Shown: piece after piece, positions 8,851-17,888 of the stretch
Position numbering within the stretch: the first letter of the stretch is position 1
Layout of the letters: the number at the start of each line of letters is the position of its first letter
Origin: Clostridium manihotivorum
GTDB lineage: Bacteria; Bacillota; Clostridia; Clostridiales; Clostridiaceae
Length of the DNA stretch: 64,000 nt
Reading direction: 5' to 3'
Assembly (NCBI RefSeq): GCF_004015185.1
Contig: NZ_CP025746.1
Location: 2,311,776-2,375,775 of the forward strand
Position numbers and translations under genes: made by a program
The notes under the pieces: generated by a model
Databases searched by the model: none
What the model saw: the letters and a program-made list of their open reading frames with translations, nothing else
What the model was told of the DNA's origin: nothing

Positions 8851-9669
8851 CTATAGTTCGTCTAAAGATTTAAATTCATAACCTTGTGCCTTCCATTCCT
8901 TTAACAGGTCATCAAGGATTTTTGTGTTTGTATCTGAAACTGCATGAAGCAATACTACGCAACCGTTACTTGTTCTCTCCATTATTCTCTTTTTGGCGGA
9001 AATAGCATCAGGTTGATTATCTACAATCCAATCCTTGTAAGCAAAACTCCAAAATATTGTCTTATAGCCTAACTCTTTAGTTTTTGACAGAGACGCTTCA
9101 CTATATCTTCCCATTGGGGGTCTAAAAAATTTAGGCATTTCCTTACCTGTAATCTTTGTATATTCTTCTTCAACATCTGTAAATTCCTTTTTAAATTTTT
9201 CCGGATCAGTAACCTTTGCCATGGAAGGGTGATGTGAAGAATGATTACATACAAGGTGCCCTTCTGACTCCATTCTTTTAACTAAATCAGGATTTTGAAG
9301 AATATAAGGCTTAACTAAGAAGAAGGCAGCTGGAACCTTATTATCTTTTAATATATCCAATATTTTTCCTGTATTACCATTCTCATAACCTTCATCAAAG
9401 GTAAGATATAAGACTTTCTTTGATGTGTCTCCAAGATAATGACAGTTATAATTAAATACAAAATCCTTTGTTTCTTTTGGTGGATCTGGTGCTTCGCCCT
9501 TGTTGTACAAATAATACCAGCTATATTCCTTATTGCTTAAAGATTGCTCCGAACTACTGTTAAACTTGAAAAAATCAAATTTTTTAAGATCAAAATTTAA
9601 ATTAGATGTAGCCATTGATGTAACCAGCGATAAACTTATTAAAGTGCTTTTTAAAAATGAAAGTTGCAT
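8851..9669 (-). CDS. pdaA: Delta-lactam-biosynthetic de-N-acetylase PdaA (polysaccharide deacetylase)
   Basis: 272 residues. PdaA removes the acetyl group from muramic acid so that muramic delta-lactam can form in spore cortex. A signal-like hydrophobic N-terminus is followed by SWYYLYNKGEAPDPP, typical of the PdaA subgroup. The NodB fold motifs are TFDEGYENG (metal and base aspartates), HSSHHPS, FFRPPMGRYS, FWSFAYKDW and LLHAVS. A strong GGAGGTGA precedes the ATG. It stands alone on the - strand, divergent from ychF. The TFDEGYENG variant separates it from chitin deacetylase-like paralogues. Confidence 0.92.
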   Translation of the reverse strand: MQLSFLKSTLISLSLVTSMATSNLNFDLKKFDFFKFNSSSEQSLSNKEYSWYYLYNKGEAPDPPKETKDFVFNYNCHYLGDTSKKVLYLTFDEGYENGNTGKILDILKDNKVPAAFFLVKPYILQNPDLVKRMESEGHLVCNHSSHHPSMAKVTDPEKFKKEFTDVEEEYTKITGKEMPKFFRPPMGRYSEASLSKTKELGYKTIFWSFAYKDWIVDNQPDAISAKKRIMERTSNGCVVLLHAVSDTNTKILDDLLKEWKAQGYEFKSLDEL

Positions 9670-9754
9670 CTAAATCACCTCCATTATATTTTTTTCATAA
9701 AATCTATTGAAATACTGGTTTTATAGAGGGTTAAATTCCACATAATATAACTTA

Positions 9755-9783
9755 TTGAAATGTTGCTTGCACTAAGGTATAAT
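9755..9783 (+). promoter_or_regulatory. Sigma-A promoter of ychF
   Basis: TTGAAA (9755-9760), a 17-nt spacer and a perfect TATAAT (9778-9783). Transcription would begin near 9790, giving a leader of about 120 nt before the ychF ATG. Confidence 0.75.
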
Positions 9784-9912
9784 TTTATGGGTATTATGAA
9801 AGCTAGATTAAAGGTGTATTATTTTGAAACTTCAGAATTAGATAAAAATAAATTTACATTTAAAAGATTTAGAACTATTATGAGGTATTAAAGTTAGAAA
9901 GGATGTACATAA

Positions 9913-11010
9913 ATGAAATTAGGTATTGTTGGATTGCCAAACGTAGGAAAGAGTACTTTGTTTAATGCTATTACTAAAGCAGGAGCTGAATCAGCTAATT
10001 ATCCATTCTGTACAATAGAACCTAATGTAGGTGTGGTTAGTGTTCCAGATAAAAGATTGGATGTATTAGAAGAAATGTATAACTCAAAGAAGAAGGTATT
10101 TACTTCAGTTGAGTTTTATGATATTGCAGGATTAGTAAGAGGTGCAAGTAAAGGTGAGGGGCTTGGAAATAAGTTCTTGTCTCATATAAGAGAAGTTGCT
10201 GCAATTTGTCATGTTGTAAGATGTTTTGATGATGACAATGTTGTACATGTTGAAGGTTCTGTTGATCCTATAAGAGATATTGAAACTATAAACCTAGAGC
10301 TTATATTCTCTGATCTAGAAATTCTTGAAAGAAGAATGGAAAAGACAATGAAGCTTGTTAGATCTGGAGATAAAAAAGCTAAGGAAGAATATGCACTAAT
10401 GGAGAGGTTAAAGGCTCATTTAGAGCAGAGTAAGCCAGTAAGAACATTAGAAGTCACTGAAGACGAAGACGAGTTTGTAAAATCATTATTCTTAATAACT
10501 TCAAAGCCAGTACTATATGTTGGTAATATATCAGAAGATGATATGATGGAAGGAAATCTTAACAACAAATATGTTGAAATAGTTAAGAAGCATGCAGCAG
10601 AAGAAAATGCTGAGGTAGTTGTTATATGCGCTAAGCTTGAAGAAGAGCTTTCATCATTAGAAGATGATGAAAAGAAAGAGCTTTTAGAAGAATACGGACT
10701 TGATCAAGCTGGTTTAGATAAATTAATAAATGTAAGCTATAGACTATTAGGACTTATTAGTTTCTTAACTGCTGGACAGCAAGAAGTTAGGGCATGGACT
10801 ATAACTAGAGGGATGAAGGCTCCTCAAGCAGCTGGTAAGATTCACTCAGATATTGAGAGAGGATTTATTAGAGCTGAAGTTATAGCTTATGATGATTTAG
10901 TTAACTGTGGTTCAGAAGCAGCTGCTAAGGAAAAAGGACTTTACAGGCTAGAAGGCAAAGAATATATAGTTAAAGATGGAGATGTAATCTTATTTAGATT
11001 TAATGTTTAA
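9913..11010 (+). CDS. ychF: Redox-regulated ATPase YchF (Obg family)
   Basis: 365 residues, full length. YchF/OLA1 proteins are Obg-family P-loop enzymes that prefer ATP and bind ribosomes. G1 is GLPNVGKSTLFNA, G3 is DIAGLVRGASKGEGLGN, a coiled-coil insert lies near residues 130-200, and the C-terminal TGS region includes the family hallmark AWTITRGMKAPQAAGKIH. The start follows AGAAAGGATG. It is a single-gene unit with its own promoter and terminator. Confidence 0.97.
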   Translation: MKLGIVGLPNVGKSTLFNAITKAGAESANYPFCTIEPNVGVVSVPDKRLDVLEEMYNSKKKVFTSVEFYDIAGLVRGASKGEGLGNKFLSHIREVAAICHVVRCFDDDNVVHVEGSVDPIRDIETINLELIFSDLEILERRMEKTMKLVRSGDKKAKEEYALMERLKAHLEQSKPVRTLEVTEDEDEFVKSLFLITSKPVLYVGNISEDDMMEGNLNNKYVEIVKKHAAEENAEVVVICAKLEEELSSLEDDEKKELLEEYGLDQAGLDKLINVSYRLLGLISFLTAGQQEVRAWTITRGMKAPQAAGKIHSDIERGFIRAEVIAYDDLVNCGSEAAAKEKGLYRLEGKEYIVKDGDVILFRFNV

Positions 11011-11041
11011 TTATATAATGTATTGAGCTAGTACATCTTTA

Positions 11042-11078
11042 AAAGCTTAGGTTTGAAATGACCTAGGCTTTTTTTACT
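11042..11078 (+). terminator. Intrinsic terminator of ychF
   Basis: AAGCTTAGGT pairs with ACCTAGGCTT (one mismatch) around TTGAAATG, followed by a T-run. Repeat copy A2 begins within the T-run. Confidence 0.9.
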
Positions 11079-11252
11079 GTCTAGAGCAGTTATATAAATC
11101 TTTTATTAGAGAGATCTAACGATATTAAGAATTTGAAAAGTCTAGTTAGGGTAAGCAGCAAAAAATATGTCTCCTGCCAGAATTTTTTTACATGGGTTCA
11201 AAAAGGCAGATGAGAATAGAAAGTCACTGAAGGTCGCTTTAGCGACTTTTTT
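11072..11252 (+). repeat. Family A dispersed structured element, copy A2
   Basis: Starts TTTTACTGTCTAGAG; a decayed closing arm GCAGCAAAAAA lies near 11155-11165. CCTGCC (11173-11178) pairs with GGCAG (11205-11209). It ends in a perfect hairpin GTCGCTTTAGCGAC with seven T (11233-11252). Confidence 0.82.
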
Positions 11253-11464
11253 ACTGCAGATAAATCTAGTAGTTTTCTGTTATGGGGATTGTAGAAAGCA
11301 AATACACAAAAGCAGCTTTAAAACTTGAATATTTAACTAAAAATGAATAACAATCCAAAATAAGTATTTAATATATTGGGAAACATTAATATTATTTTGA
11401 AAAATATTAAAAAATATATAAAAAAAGAGGGATTTTCGAATTTACATAGAATATTAAAGTTAAA
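11253..11464. other. AT-rich upstream region of the mra operon
   Basis: No gene seen. It should contain the promoter of the mraZ operon. AGGGATT followed 14 nt later by GAAT (about 11429-11452) resembles a sigma-H site with one mismatch, but no candidate is good enough to annotate separately. Confidence 0.35.
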
Positions 11465-11490
11465 GTGGTGAAAAGTGGTGGTAAGTGGTG
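11465..11490 (+). promoter_or_regulatory. MraZ binding boxes (three GTGGTG repeats)
   Basis: GTGGTG occurs at 11465-11470, 11475-11480 and 11485-11490, each separated by 4 nt, so one box per helical turn. MraZ proteins of Firmicutes and Mollicutes bind such GTGG-type direct repeats in front of their own operon. The boxes end 37 bp before the mraZ start, so autoregulation of the division/cell wall cluster is expected. Confidence 0.8.
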
Positions 11491-11527
11491 TAACTTTCCA
11501 CATCTATACCTAGTTTTGAGGTGTTTA

Positions 11528-11956
11528 ATGTTTATTGGAGAATATCAGCATGGATTAGATAGTAAAAACAGAATAATCATGCCCTCTAAATTTAGAGAAG
11601 AACTAGGTAGTAAGTTCATCATGACTAAAGGACTAGATGGATGCTTATACGTTTATCCATTGAGTGAGTGGAAAATGTTAGAGGAAAAGCTTAAAAGCCT
11701 TCCACTTACTAATAAAGATGCTAGAGCCTTCGTACGTTTCTTCTTCTCAGGTGCAACTGAAATTGAGACTGACAAACAAGGAAGAGGTGTTATTCCTCAA
11801 AATCTTATTGAATACGCAGGTATAAATAAGGAAATAGTAAGTATTGGGGTATTAACTAGAATAGAAATTTGGGGCAAAGAAAAATGGGTAGACTACAACA
11901 ACTCTGATATAGATTTCGATGCTATAGCAGAAAAGATGAGTGACTTAGGAATATAA
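11528..11956 (+). CDS. mraZ: Transcriptional regulator / cell division protein MraZ
   Basis: 142 residues from ATG 11528. An upstream GTG extends the frame into the MraZ boxes and is unlikely. MraZ forms a ring of double AbrB-like folds and binds the repeated boxes upstream of its operon. Typical sequence is seen: [20 protein letters not shown] at the N-terminus, [11 protein letters not shown] in the middle and a second half containing [12 protein letters not shown] and EIWGKEKW. It is 12 bp upstream of rsmH and opens the dcw cluster. Confidence 0.95.
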   Translation: MFIGEYQHGLDSKNRIIMPSKFREELGSKFIMTKGLDGCLYVYPLSEWKMLEEKLKSLPLTNKDARAFVRFFFSGATEIETDKQGRGVIPQNLIEYAGINKEIVSIGVLTRIEIWGKEKWVDYNNSDIDFDAIAEKMSDLGI

Positions 11957-11968
11957 GGAGAAATAAAT

Positions 11969-12907
11969 ATGGAATTTAAGCATGTATCAGTATTATTAAA
12001 TGAATGCATAGAAGCTTTGAATATAAAAGAAGACGGAATTTATGTGGACTGCACCTTGGGTGGAGCAGGACATTCTTCAGAAATAGTAAAAAGATTGTCA
12101 AGTAAGGGAAGACTTATAGGGATTGATCAAGATAAAGATGCTCTAAGCGCCGCAGGGAAAAAGCTCGAAGAGTATAAAGATAGAGTAACTTTAGTACACA
12201 ACAACTTCTACAATATAGACTCCATACTTGAAGAGTTAAATATTGAAAAAGTTGATGGAATATTAATGGATTTAGGGGTTTCTTCCTATCAGCTTGATGC
12301 AGGAGAAAGAGGTTTCAGCTATATGCAGGATGCTCCACTTGATATGAGGATGAATAGAGAAAATAAATTCTCCGCTTATGAAGTAGTGAATGGATATAGC
12401 AGTGAAGAATTATTTATATTAATAAAAAATTATGGTGAGGAGAAGTTTGCTAGTAGAATAGCTAATTTTATTGTGAAGGAAAGAGAAAAGGGGCCAATAG
12501 AGACTACATTCCAGTTGGTGGATATTATAAAGGCTGCCATACCTGCGAAGGCTAGAAGAGAAGGCCCTCATCCAGCTAAGAGAACCTTTCAAGCTATAAG
12601 AATTGAGGTCAATAAGGAATTGTTTATTCTTGATAAGGCTATTAAAGATGGAGTTAGAAGGCTAAATGAAGATGGAAGAATGGCTATAATAACATTCCAT
12701 TCACTTGAAGATAGAATTGTAAAAACAGTATTTAAGGAATTAGAAAATCCATGCACATGTCCTAAAGAATTTCCAATATGTGTGTGTGGCAAGGTTTCTG
12801 AAGTAAAGGTGCTTACTAGAAAACCTATCGATCCTACAGAAGCTGAAGTTGAAGAAAATCCAAGAAGTAGAAGTGCAAAACTAAGGGTTGTACAAAAAAA
12901 TAAATAA
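11969..12907 (+). CDS. rsmH: 16S rRNA (cytosine(1402)-N(4))-methyltransferase RsmH
   Basis: 312 residues. RsmH (MraW) uses SAM to methylate N4 of C1402 in the 16S rRNA decoding centre. The SAM-binding motif is [15 protein letters not shown], and other family marks are [42 protein letters not shown] and [12 protein letters not shown]-terminal cysteine cluster ([13 protein letters not shown]) is usual in Firmicutes. AAGGAG precedes the ATG. Second gene of the cluster. Confidence 0.97.
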   Translation: MEFKHVSVLLNECIEALNIKEDGIYVDCTLGGAGHSSEIVKRLSSKGRLIGIDQDKDALSAAGKKLEEYKDRVTLVHNNFYNIDSILEELNIEKVDGILMDLGVSSYQLDAGERGFSYMQDAPLDMRMNRENKFSAYEVVNGYSSEELFILIKNYGEEKFASRIANFIVKEREKGPIETTFQLVDIIKAAIPAKARREGPHPAKRTFQAIRIEVNKELFILDKAIKDGVRRLNEDGRMAIITFHSLEDRIVKTVFKELENPCTCPKEFPICVCGKVSEVKVLTRKPIDPTEAEVEENPRSRSAKLRVVQKNK

Positions 12908-12930
12908 ATTAGTTATATTATGGTGGGGAT

Positions 12931-13443
12931 GTGAATAAGTTGGTAGTGAAGGAATTCGATTATGTTAACGGAAATACAGCGATAGATCCTAAAAGAAAGG
13001 TCAATGATCCGCAAAGAGATAAGCAGTATGAGGACCTGAGAAGGTCTAAGATAGACAGGGATAGAAGACTAAAAGAGAAACACAAAAAGAATAGAAGAGC
13101 AGCAACGCAGGTTATCATAGCAATTTTTGTTTTAGGTATAGCAACTATCTGGAGAGACGTTAAGGTTTATACAGTTCAGGCTCAATTGACTCAAATAAAT
13201 TCAGATATTAATGAATATAGTGCTGAAAATGAGGCTTTAAAGGCAGAATTGTTAAAAGTATCTTCACTAGATAGTATTAAGTCTACTGCTGAAAGTAAAC
13301 TTGGAATGATTGTTCCTGGAAAAGATGATATTCTGAAGACAAGTTCTAAAGAAAATTACTTTGCTGCTGAAACAAAGGACAAGCATGTAGAAAATAAAGA
13401 TTCTTGGAACCTTTTAGCAAAAATAAAAGAGTTTTTATTTTAA
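12931..13443 (+). CDS. ftsL: Septum protein FtsL-like
   Basis: 170 residues, starting at GTG after GGTGGGG. A basic cytoplasmic N-terminus of about 65 residues is followed by one membrane helix (ATQVIIAIFVLGIATI) and an extracytoplasmic coiled coil (residues about 85-130) in the FtsL/DivIC manner. FtsL is the bitopic division protein that partners DivIC and DivIB at the septum. Its identity rests on size, topology and place between rsmH and the PBP gene, as FtsL is poorly conserved. A gap of about 560 bp filled by repeats follows. Confidence 0.8.
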   Translation: MNKLVVKEFDYVNGNTAIDPKRKVNDPQRDKQYEDLRRSKIDRDRRLKEKHKKNRRAATQVIIAIFVLGIATIWRDVKVYTVQAQLTQINSDINEYSAENEALKAELLKVSSLDSIKSTAESKLGMIVPGKDDILKTSSKENYFAAETKDKHVENKDSWNLLAKIKEFLF

Positions 13444-13541
13444 AGATATACCACTTTGATTCAAAATGTATTTTCAAAGCTCCTCTGGATTGTGAGAGAA
13501 GAATTTGAAAATATAAATTTTATTACAAATTGGTACATCCA
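13441..13541. repeat. Family B inverted-repeat element, copy B2
   Basis: Begins at the ftsL stop codon. TAAAGATATACCACTTTG and CAAATTGGTACATCC are inverted ends. The core ATTTTCAAAGCTCCTCTGG ... GAATTTGAAAATATAAA matches B1 and B4 closely. Confidence 0.75.
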
Positions 13542-13668
13542 TAATAGGTATTAGGAAATCTAAGCTGTATGAGAGTATTTTACATTGTATTTGAAACTTT
13601 ATAAAATTGATAAGTACTACATTAATCACTATAAAGTATTTATCAAAATATATAAGCTGTTTAAGCTG

Positions 13669-13774
13669 ATAAAGATGTACCACTTCATAACTCCTTTGAT
13701 ATTTTTTCAATTCCTTCGGATATTAAAATGATGGGTTGAGATTTTGTCGCGGGTTTGAAGTGGTACATCTTTAT
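13669..13774. repeat. Family B-related perfect inverted repeat, copy B3
   Basis: ATAAAGATGTACCACTTCA (13669-13687) and TGAAGTGGTACATCTTTAT (13756-13774) are perfect 19-bp inverted repeats around 68 bp. The ends match family B, but the interior differs from B1, B2 and B4, which suggests an independent or recombined copy. Confidence 0.8.
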
Positions 13775-14006
13775 AGGTATTAAGGATATGCTGATTTAGT
13801 TTTAAATTTATATAAGAAAAATTTGGAGTTATAAAATAGTTTTTCTATATAAACTGATTAATTAGCACAGCTGTAAATAGAAGGTTTCTATAATTAAATG
13901 GAATCTATGAATAAACTTATAGATTAGAACAATGTAATATCATAAGTTAATATATGGAATAACTTCGGTTCTGAATGTATGAGCAATGTTTTTGGAGGTA
14001 TAGTTA

Positions 14007-16211
14007 TTGTTTGAGCATAATTACAGAGACGAAGCTACCACTAAGAAGAGAATGTGGATAACAGTAGTTTTTCTAACTATATTATTCTTTGGATTAACTT
14101 TAAGATTAGCCTATGTAATGATAATTAAAGGCAGCGACTATTCTAAAATGGCAACTGAACAGTGGACAAGTAGAATAGAAATTGATGCAGTAAGAGGTAA
14201 GATTCTAGATAGAAATGGAGCAGAACTAGCTGTTAGTGGTAATGTCTATAGAGTGGACTTTGACCTCAATGCTATAAGGGAATATTTAAAGAAGCATAAA
14301 AGTACAAACGAAGACATTGCTCCTAAGATAGCAGCTGCATTAGATTTGACAAAAGAAGATGTGCTTAAAAAGCTAAATACTAAATTGCCCAGCGGAGCAG
14401 ATGCTGGAGCCGCACATGTAGTTAGAAGAATAGAAAAAGATGTGGCTGACAAGGTTAAGGCTTTACAGATAAACGGAGTAATGGTATCACCAGATACAAA
14501 GAGATATTATCCTAATAACAATCTCTTATCTCATGTTTTAGGTAATACAAATTCAGATGGTAAAGGACTTAATGGAGTTGAGTATCAGTATGATAAAGAT
14601 CTAGCTGGAACTCCAGGTGTAAGAATAGCTGAAATTAATAGAAAAAGTGAAGAATTGCCATATACTATATCAAACTTCACAGCACCTATACCAGGTAAGG
14701 ATGTTGAGCTTACTATAGATAGGCAGATACAGATGTTTGCAGATAAGGCAGCTTCACAAGCCTTAAGTGACAATAAGGCAAAGGCAGTAAGTGTAATAGT
14801 AATGAATCCTAAAAATGGTGAGATATTAGCCATGGCTAACAAACCAGATTTTAATCCTAATAATCCTTATGAAGGAGCAGAAAATTTTGATGGGGCCACA
14901 GCTAGTGATAAACTTCAAAAGATGTGGAGAAATAGAGCAGTAAGTGACTCCTTTGAACCTGGATCAATATTTAAGGTTTTTACAGCAATTGCTGCTATGG
15001 AAGAAGGGGTTGCTGATAAGGGAGAGACCTATTCTTGTGCTGGTAGTGTAAAAGTTTTGAATAGAATAATTAAATGCTGGAAGAGAAGTGGACATGGAAC
15101 CGAAACCTTTGGAGAGATCTTAAAGAATTCTTGTAACGTTGCCTTTATAGAGGTTGGAAAGAAGCTTGGTAAAGATAAACTGGCAGAGTATATTAAGAAA
15201 TTTGGTTTTGGATCAAAATCAGGAGTAGACCTTCCAGGTGAAGCAAAAGGAATAACAAAGTCACCGGCGACAATAACCGATATAGATCTTGCCACAATAT
15301 CTTTTGGACAAACAAATACTGTTAATCCGATACAATTTATGGCTGGGTTTAATACAATAGCAAACAATGGAACTTGGATTCAACCTCATGTAATGAGAGA
15401 GGTAAGCCATGTAGATGATCAAGGTAATAGAGTAGTAGATAGAAAGTTTGAACCAAAGACCCAGCAGGTAGTAAGTAAAGAAAAGACAACAAAGTTAAGA
15501 GAATATCTTGAAAAGGTTGTTTCGGAAGGATCTGCAAAGAGAACCTTTATAGATGGATATCACATTGCTGGTAAGACTGGAACAGCTCAAAAAGTAAACT
15601 CTGCTAATGGAACTTACGAGGCAGGGAAGTATATATCTTCTTTTGTTGGTATGGCACCTGCCAATGATCCACAGCTAACTGTCATGGTTTCAATTGATGA
15701 AGCTAGCGCTGGAGAGTACTATGGTGGAGTTATAGCAGTTCCAGTAGCTAAAACTGTTTTCAATGATATATTCAACTATTTAGATCCTTCGGTTATCTCT
15801 AAGGATACAAGTAGCAATACAGATGCTCCTGATGCTATAATACCTGAGGTTAGGGGAATGAAGATTGATGAAGCCAAGAAGAAACTTAAGGATAGTAAGA
15901 TAGATTTTGATATCGAGGGACAGGGAGAGTATGTGACAGATATAAAGCCTACACCTGGATATACCGTTAAGGAAGGTAGTAAGGTTAATCTTTACAGTGG
16001 AAGTTCAGGAAATTATAATAGAGATGTTATTGTTCCTGACATAAAAGGCTATACTAAAGAGGGAGCTACTAAAATTCTAGAAAAAGTAGGTCTAAAAGCT
16101 GAATTTTCCGGTAAGGGCCTTATGGTTGATGAACAAACTATTCAACCAGGGGAAGTTGTTAAAAAAGGAGATTCAATCGGACTTACCTTAAGTGATGATG
16201 TAGATGACTAA
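14007..16211 (+). CDS. spoVD: Penicillin-binding protein SpoVD (transpeptidase with two PASTA domains)
   Basis: 734 residues from a TTG start 8 nt after TTGGAGG. It is a class B PBP that cross-links peptidoglycan; SpoVD is needed for spore cortex. A membrane helix at residues 16-38 is followed by the dimerisation domain (RGKILDRNG) and the transpeptidase with EPGSIFKVF (SxxK), NSCN (SxN) and GKTGTAQ (KTG). Two PASTA repeats end the protein (from about 610 and 675), typical of SpoVD rather than FtsI. It is the only class B PBP in this cluster, so a role in vegetative division cannot be excluded. Confidence 0.92.
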   Translation: MFEHNYRDEATTKKRMWITVVFLTILFFGLTLRLAYVMIIKGSDYSKMATEQWTSRIEIDAVRGKILDRNGAELAVSGNVYRVDFDLNAIREYLKKHKSTNEDIAPKIAAALDLTKEDVLKKLNTKLPSGADAGAAHVVRRIEKDVADKVKALQINGVMVSPDTKRYYPNNNLLSHVLGNTNSDGKGLNGVEYQYDKDLAGTPGVRIAEINRKSEELPYTISNFTAPIPGKDVELTIDRQIQMFADKAASQALSDNKAKAVSVIVMNPKNGEILAMANKPDFNPNNPYEGAENFDGATASDKLQKMWRNRAVSDSFEPGSIFKVFTAIAAMEEGVADKGETYSCAGSVKVLNRIIKCWKRSGHGTETFGEILKNSCNVAFIEVGKKLGKDKLAEYIKKFGFGSKSGVDLPGEAKGITKSPATITDIDLATISFGQTNTVNPIQFMAGFNTIANNGTWIQPHVMREVSHVDDQGNRVVDRKFEPKTQQVVSKEKTTKLREYLEKVVSEGSAKRTFIDGYHIAGKTGTAQKVNSANGTYEAGKYISSFVGMAPANDPQLTVMVSIDEASAGEYYGGVIAVPVAKTVFNDIFNYLDPSVISKDTSSNTDAPDAIIPEVRGMKIDEAKKKLKDSKIDFDIEGQGEYVTDIKPTPGYTVKEGSKVNLYSGSSGNYNRDVIVPDIKGYTKEGATKILEKVGLKAEFSGKGLMVDEQTIQPGEVVKKGDSIGLTLSDDVDD

Positions 16212-16212
16212 T

Positions 16213-16245
16213 TAGCATGTGGCTCAGCCACATGCTAGTATTTTG
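16213..16245 (+). terminator. Hairpin after spoVD
   Basis: TAGCATGTGGC and GCCACATGCTA form an 11-bp stem with a 3-nt loop followed by GTATTTTG. The stem begins just after the stop codon. The short T-run suggests partial termination. Confidence 0.75.
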
Positions 16246-16415
16246 ATATATTAGGATTGATTTTAGCATAGGAGAAAATACTTTAACAACTTTTATGCTT
16301 AAAAATCACCTTTAGGTCAAAAATATAACTTTTTGTATTAATCATAGTCATTATTAAAAACTATACATCATTTAGGAGAATTTGATAGCATATTATTTAA
16401 GGAGATGAGTGGACA

Positions 16416-17888
16416 ATGCTTTTAAAAGAGTTACTGAAGGAAGTAAAACATGAGCTTATCAAAGGAAGCTTGGAGCAAGAAGTTAATAATGTTACTTATG
16501 ATAATAGAAAAGCAGGAGAAGGGGATGTTTTCTTTTGTATTAAGGGATTTGCAAGTGATGGTCATAAGTTTGCAAAGGGTGCAGTAGAAAACGGAGCTAA
16601 GGTTATTATCTGTATGGATGATATAAACCTTGATGAAGATGTGACTATTGTCAAGGTAGAAGATACTAGAAAAGCCATGGCTTTAGTAGGTGCAAACTTT
16701 TATGATAATCCTACTAAGAAGCTTAAGGTTATAGGAATAACTGGTACCAACGGTAAGACAACATCTGCCTTTATGATGAAGAGGGTACTTGAAGCAAGTG
16801 GATATAAGGTTGGACTAATAGGTACAATTGCTAACTATATAGGAGATAGAGTAATTAAAACTGAACGTACAACACCTGAATCCTTGGAGCTTCAAGAACT
16901 TTTCAATGAGATGGTAGAAGAAAAAGTTGATTACTGTGTTATGGAGGTTTCCTCTCATGCCTTAGAACTTGATAGGGTATATGGAGTAAGATTTGCTGGT
17001 GCTATATTCTCCAATTTGACTAGAGATCATTTAGATTTTCATAAGACCTTTGAAAACTATTATAAGGCTAAATTTAAGTTGTTCGAAAGAACCGATATAT
17101 CGGTAATTAATATAGATGATTCTTATGGTAAAAATATAATTAAGGACTTAGAAGATAAGAATATAGATACAAAGGTTTATACCTATTCTATCAATGATAG
17201 CAGTTATATTAAGGCTGATAATATAGTTAATTCTTCTAAGGGAGTACATTTTAATGTATCTTTAGAAGGTACAACCTATGACATTAAACTTCAAATGCCT
17301 GGGTTATACAATGTATACAACGCTCTTTCAGTTTTAACTTTAGCAAAGGTTTTAAGCTTACCAATAGAGGCCATAATGGAAGGATTGAATAAGGCTGTTG
17401 TTCCAGGAAGATGTGAGAGAACAGCGTTAGAATACAATATTCCATACGAAGTTATAATTGATTATGCACATACGCCAGATGGATTAGAAAACATATTAAA
17501 AACAGCAAGGGAATTTACTTCTAATAGATTGATTTCTGTATTTGGATGTGGAGGAGATAGAGATAAGGTTAAAAGACCTATGATGGGGAAAATTGGAGTA
17601 GAACTAAGTGACATTGCTATAGTTACTTCCGATAATCCAAGAACTGAAGAACCTATGGCAATAATAAAGGATATAGTTGAGAACTTAGAAGCAGATAGCT
17701 ATAAAATTGTTGAAAATAGAAGAGAAGCTATAAAAGAAGCACTTAAGCTAGGAAAGTCCGGAGATGTTATTGTTATAGCAGGAAAAGGCCATGAAAATTA
17801 TCAAATACTAAAAGATAAGACAATTCACTTTGATGAAAGAGAAGTTGTGATCGAAATACTAGAGCAATTAGGAGTGGAAAAATGTTAG
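16416..17888 (+). CDS. murE: UDP-N-acetylmuramoyl-L-alanyl-D-glutamate--2,6-diaminopimelate ligase MurE
   Basis: 490 residues. It adds the third stem-peptide residue to UDP-MurNAc-Ala-Glu. The ATP-binding loop is GITGTNGKTTSAF, followed by RTTPESLELQ and VMEVSSHALELDRV. The specificity loop reads SDNPRTEEP: DNPR marks meso-diaminopimelate as substrate. AAGGAG lies 10 nt before the ATG. Its stop overlaps the murF start (ATGTTAG), giving translational coupling. Confidence 0.97.
   Translation: MLLKELLKEVKHELIKGSLEQEVNNVTYDNRKAGEGDVFFCIKGFASDGHKFAKGAVENGAKVIICMDDINLDEDVTIVKVEDTRKAMALVGANFYDNPTKKLKVIGITGTNGKTTSAFMMKRVLEASGYKVGLIGTIANYIGDRVIKTERTTPESLELQELFNEMVEEKVDYCVMEVSSHALELDRVYGVRFAGAIFSNLTRDHLDFHKTFENYYKAKFKLFERTDISVINIDDSYGKNIIKDLEDKNIDTKVYTYSINDSSYIKADNIVNSSKGVHFNVSLEGTTYDIKLQMPGLYNVYNALSVLTLAKVLSLPIEAIMEGLNKAVVPGRCERTALEYNIPYEVIIDYAHTPDGLENILKTAREFTSNRLISVFGCGGDRDKVKRPMMGKIGVELSDIAIVTSDNPRTEEPMAIIKDIVENLEADSYKIVENRREAIKEALKLGKSGDVIVIAGKGHENYQILKDKTIHFDEREVVIEILEQLGVEKC

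Noticed and set aside
13474..13710. 78-codon - strand ORF between ftsL and spoVD
   Set aside because: It spans repeats B2 and B3, has no ribosome binding site, and the amino acid sequence has no family look.
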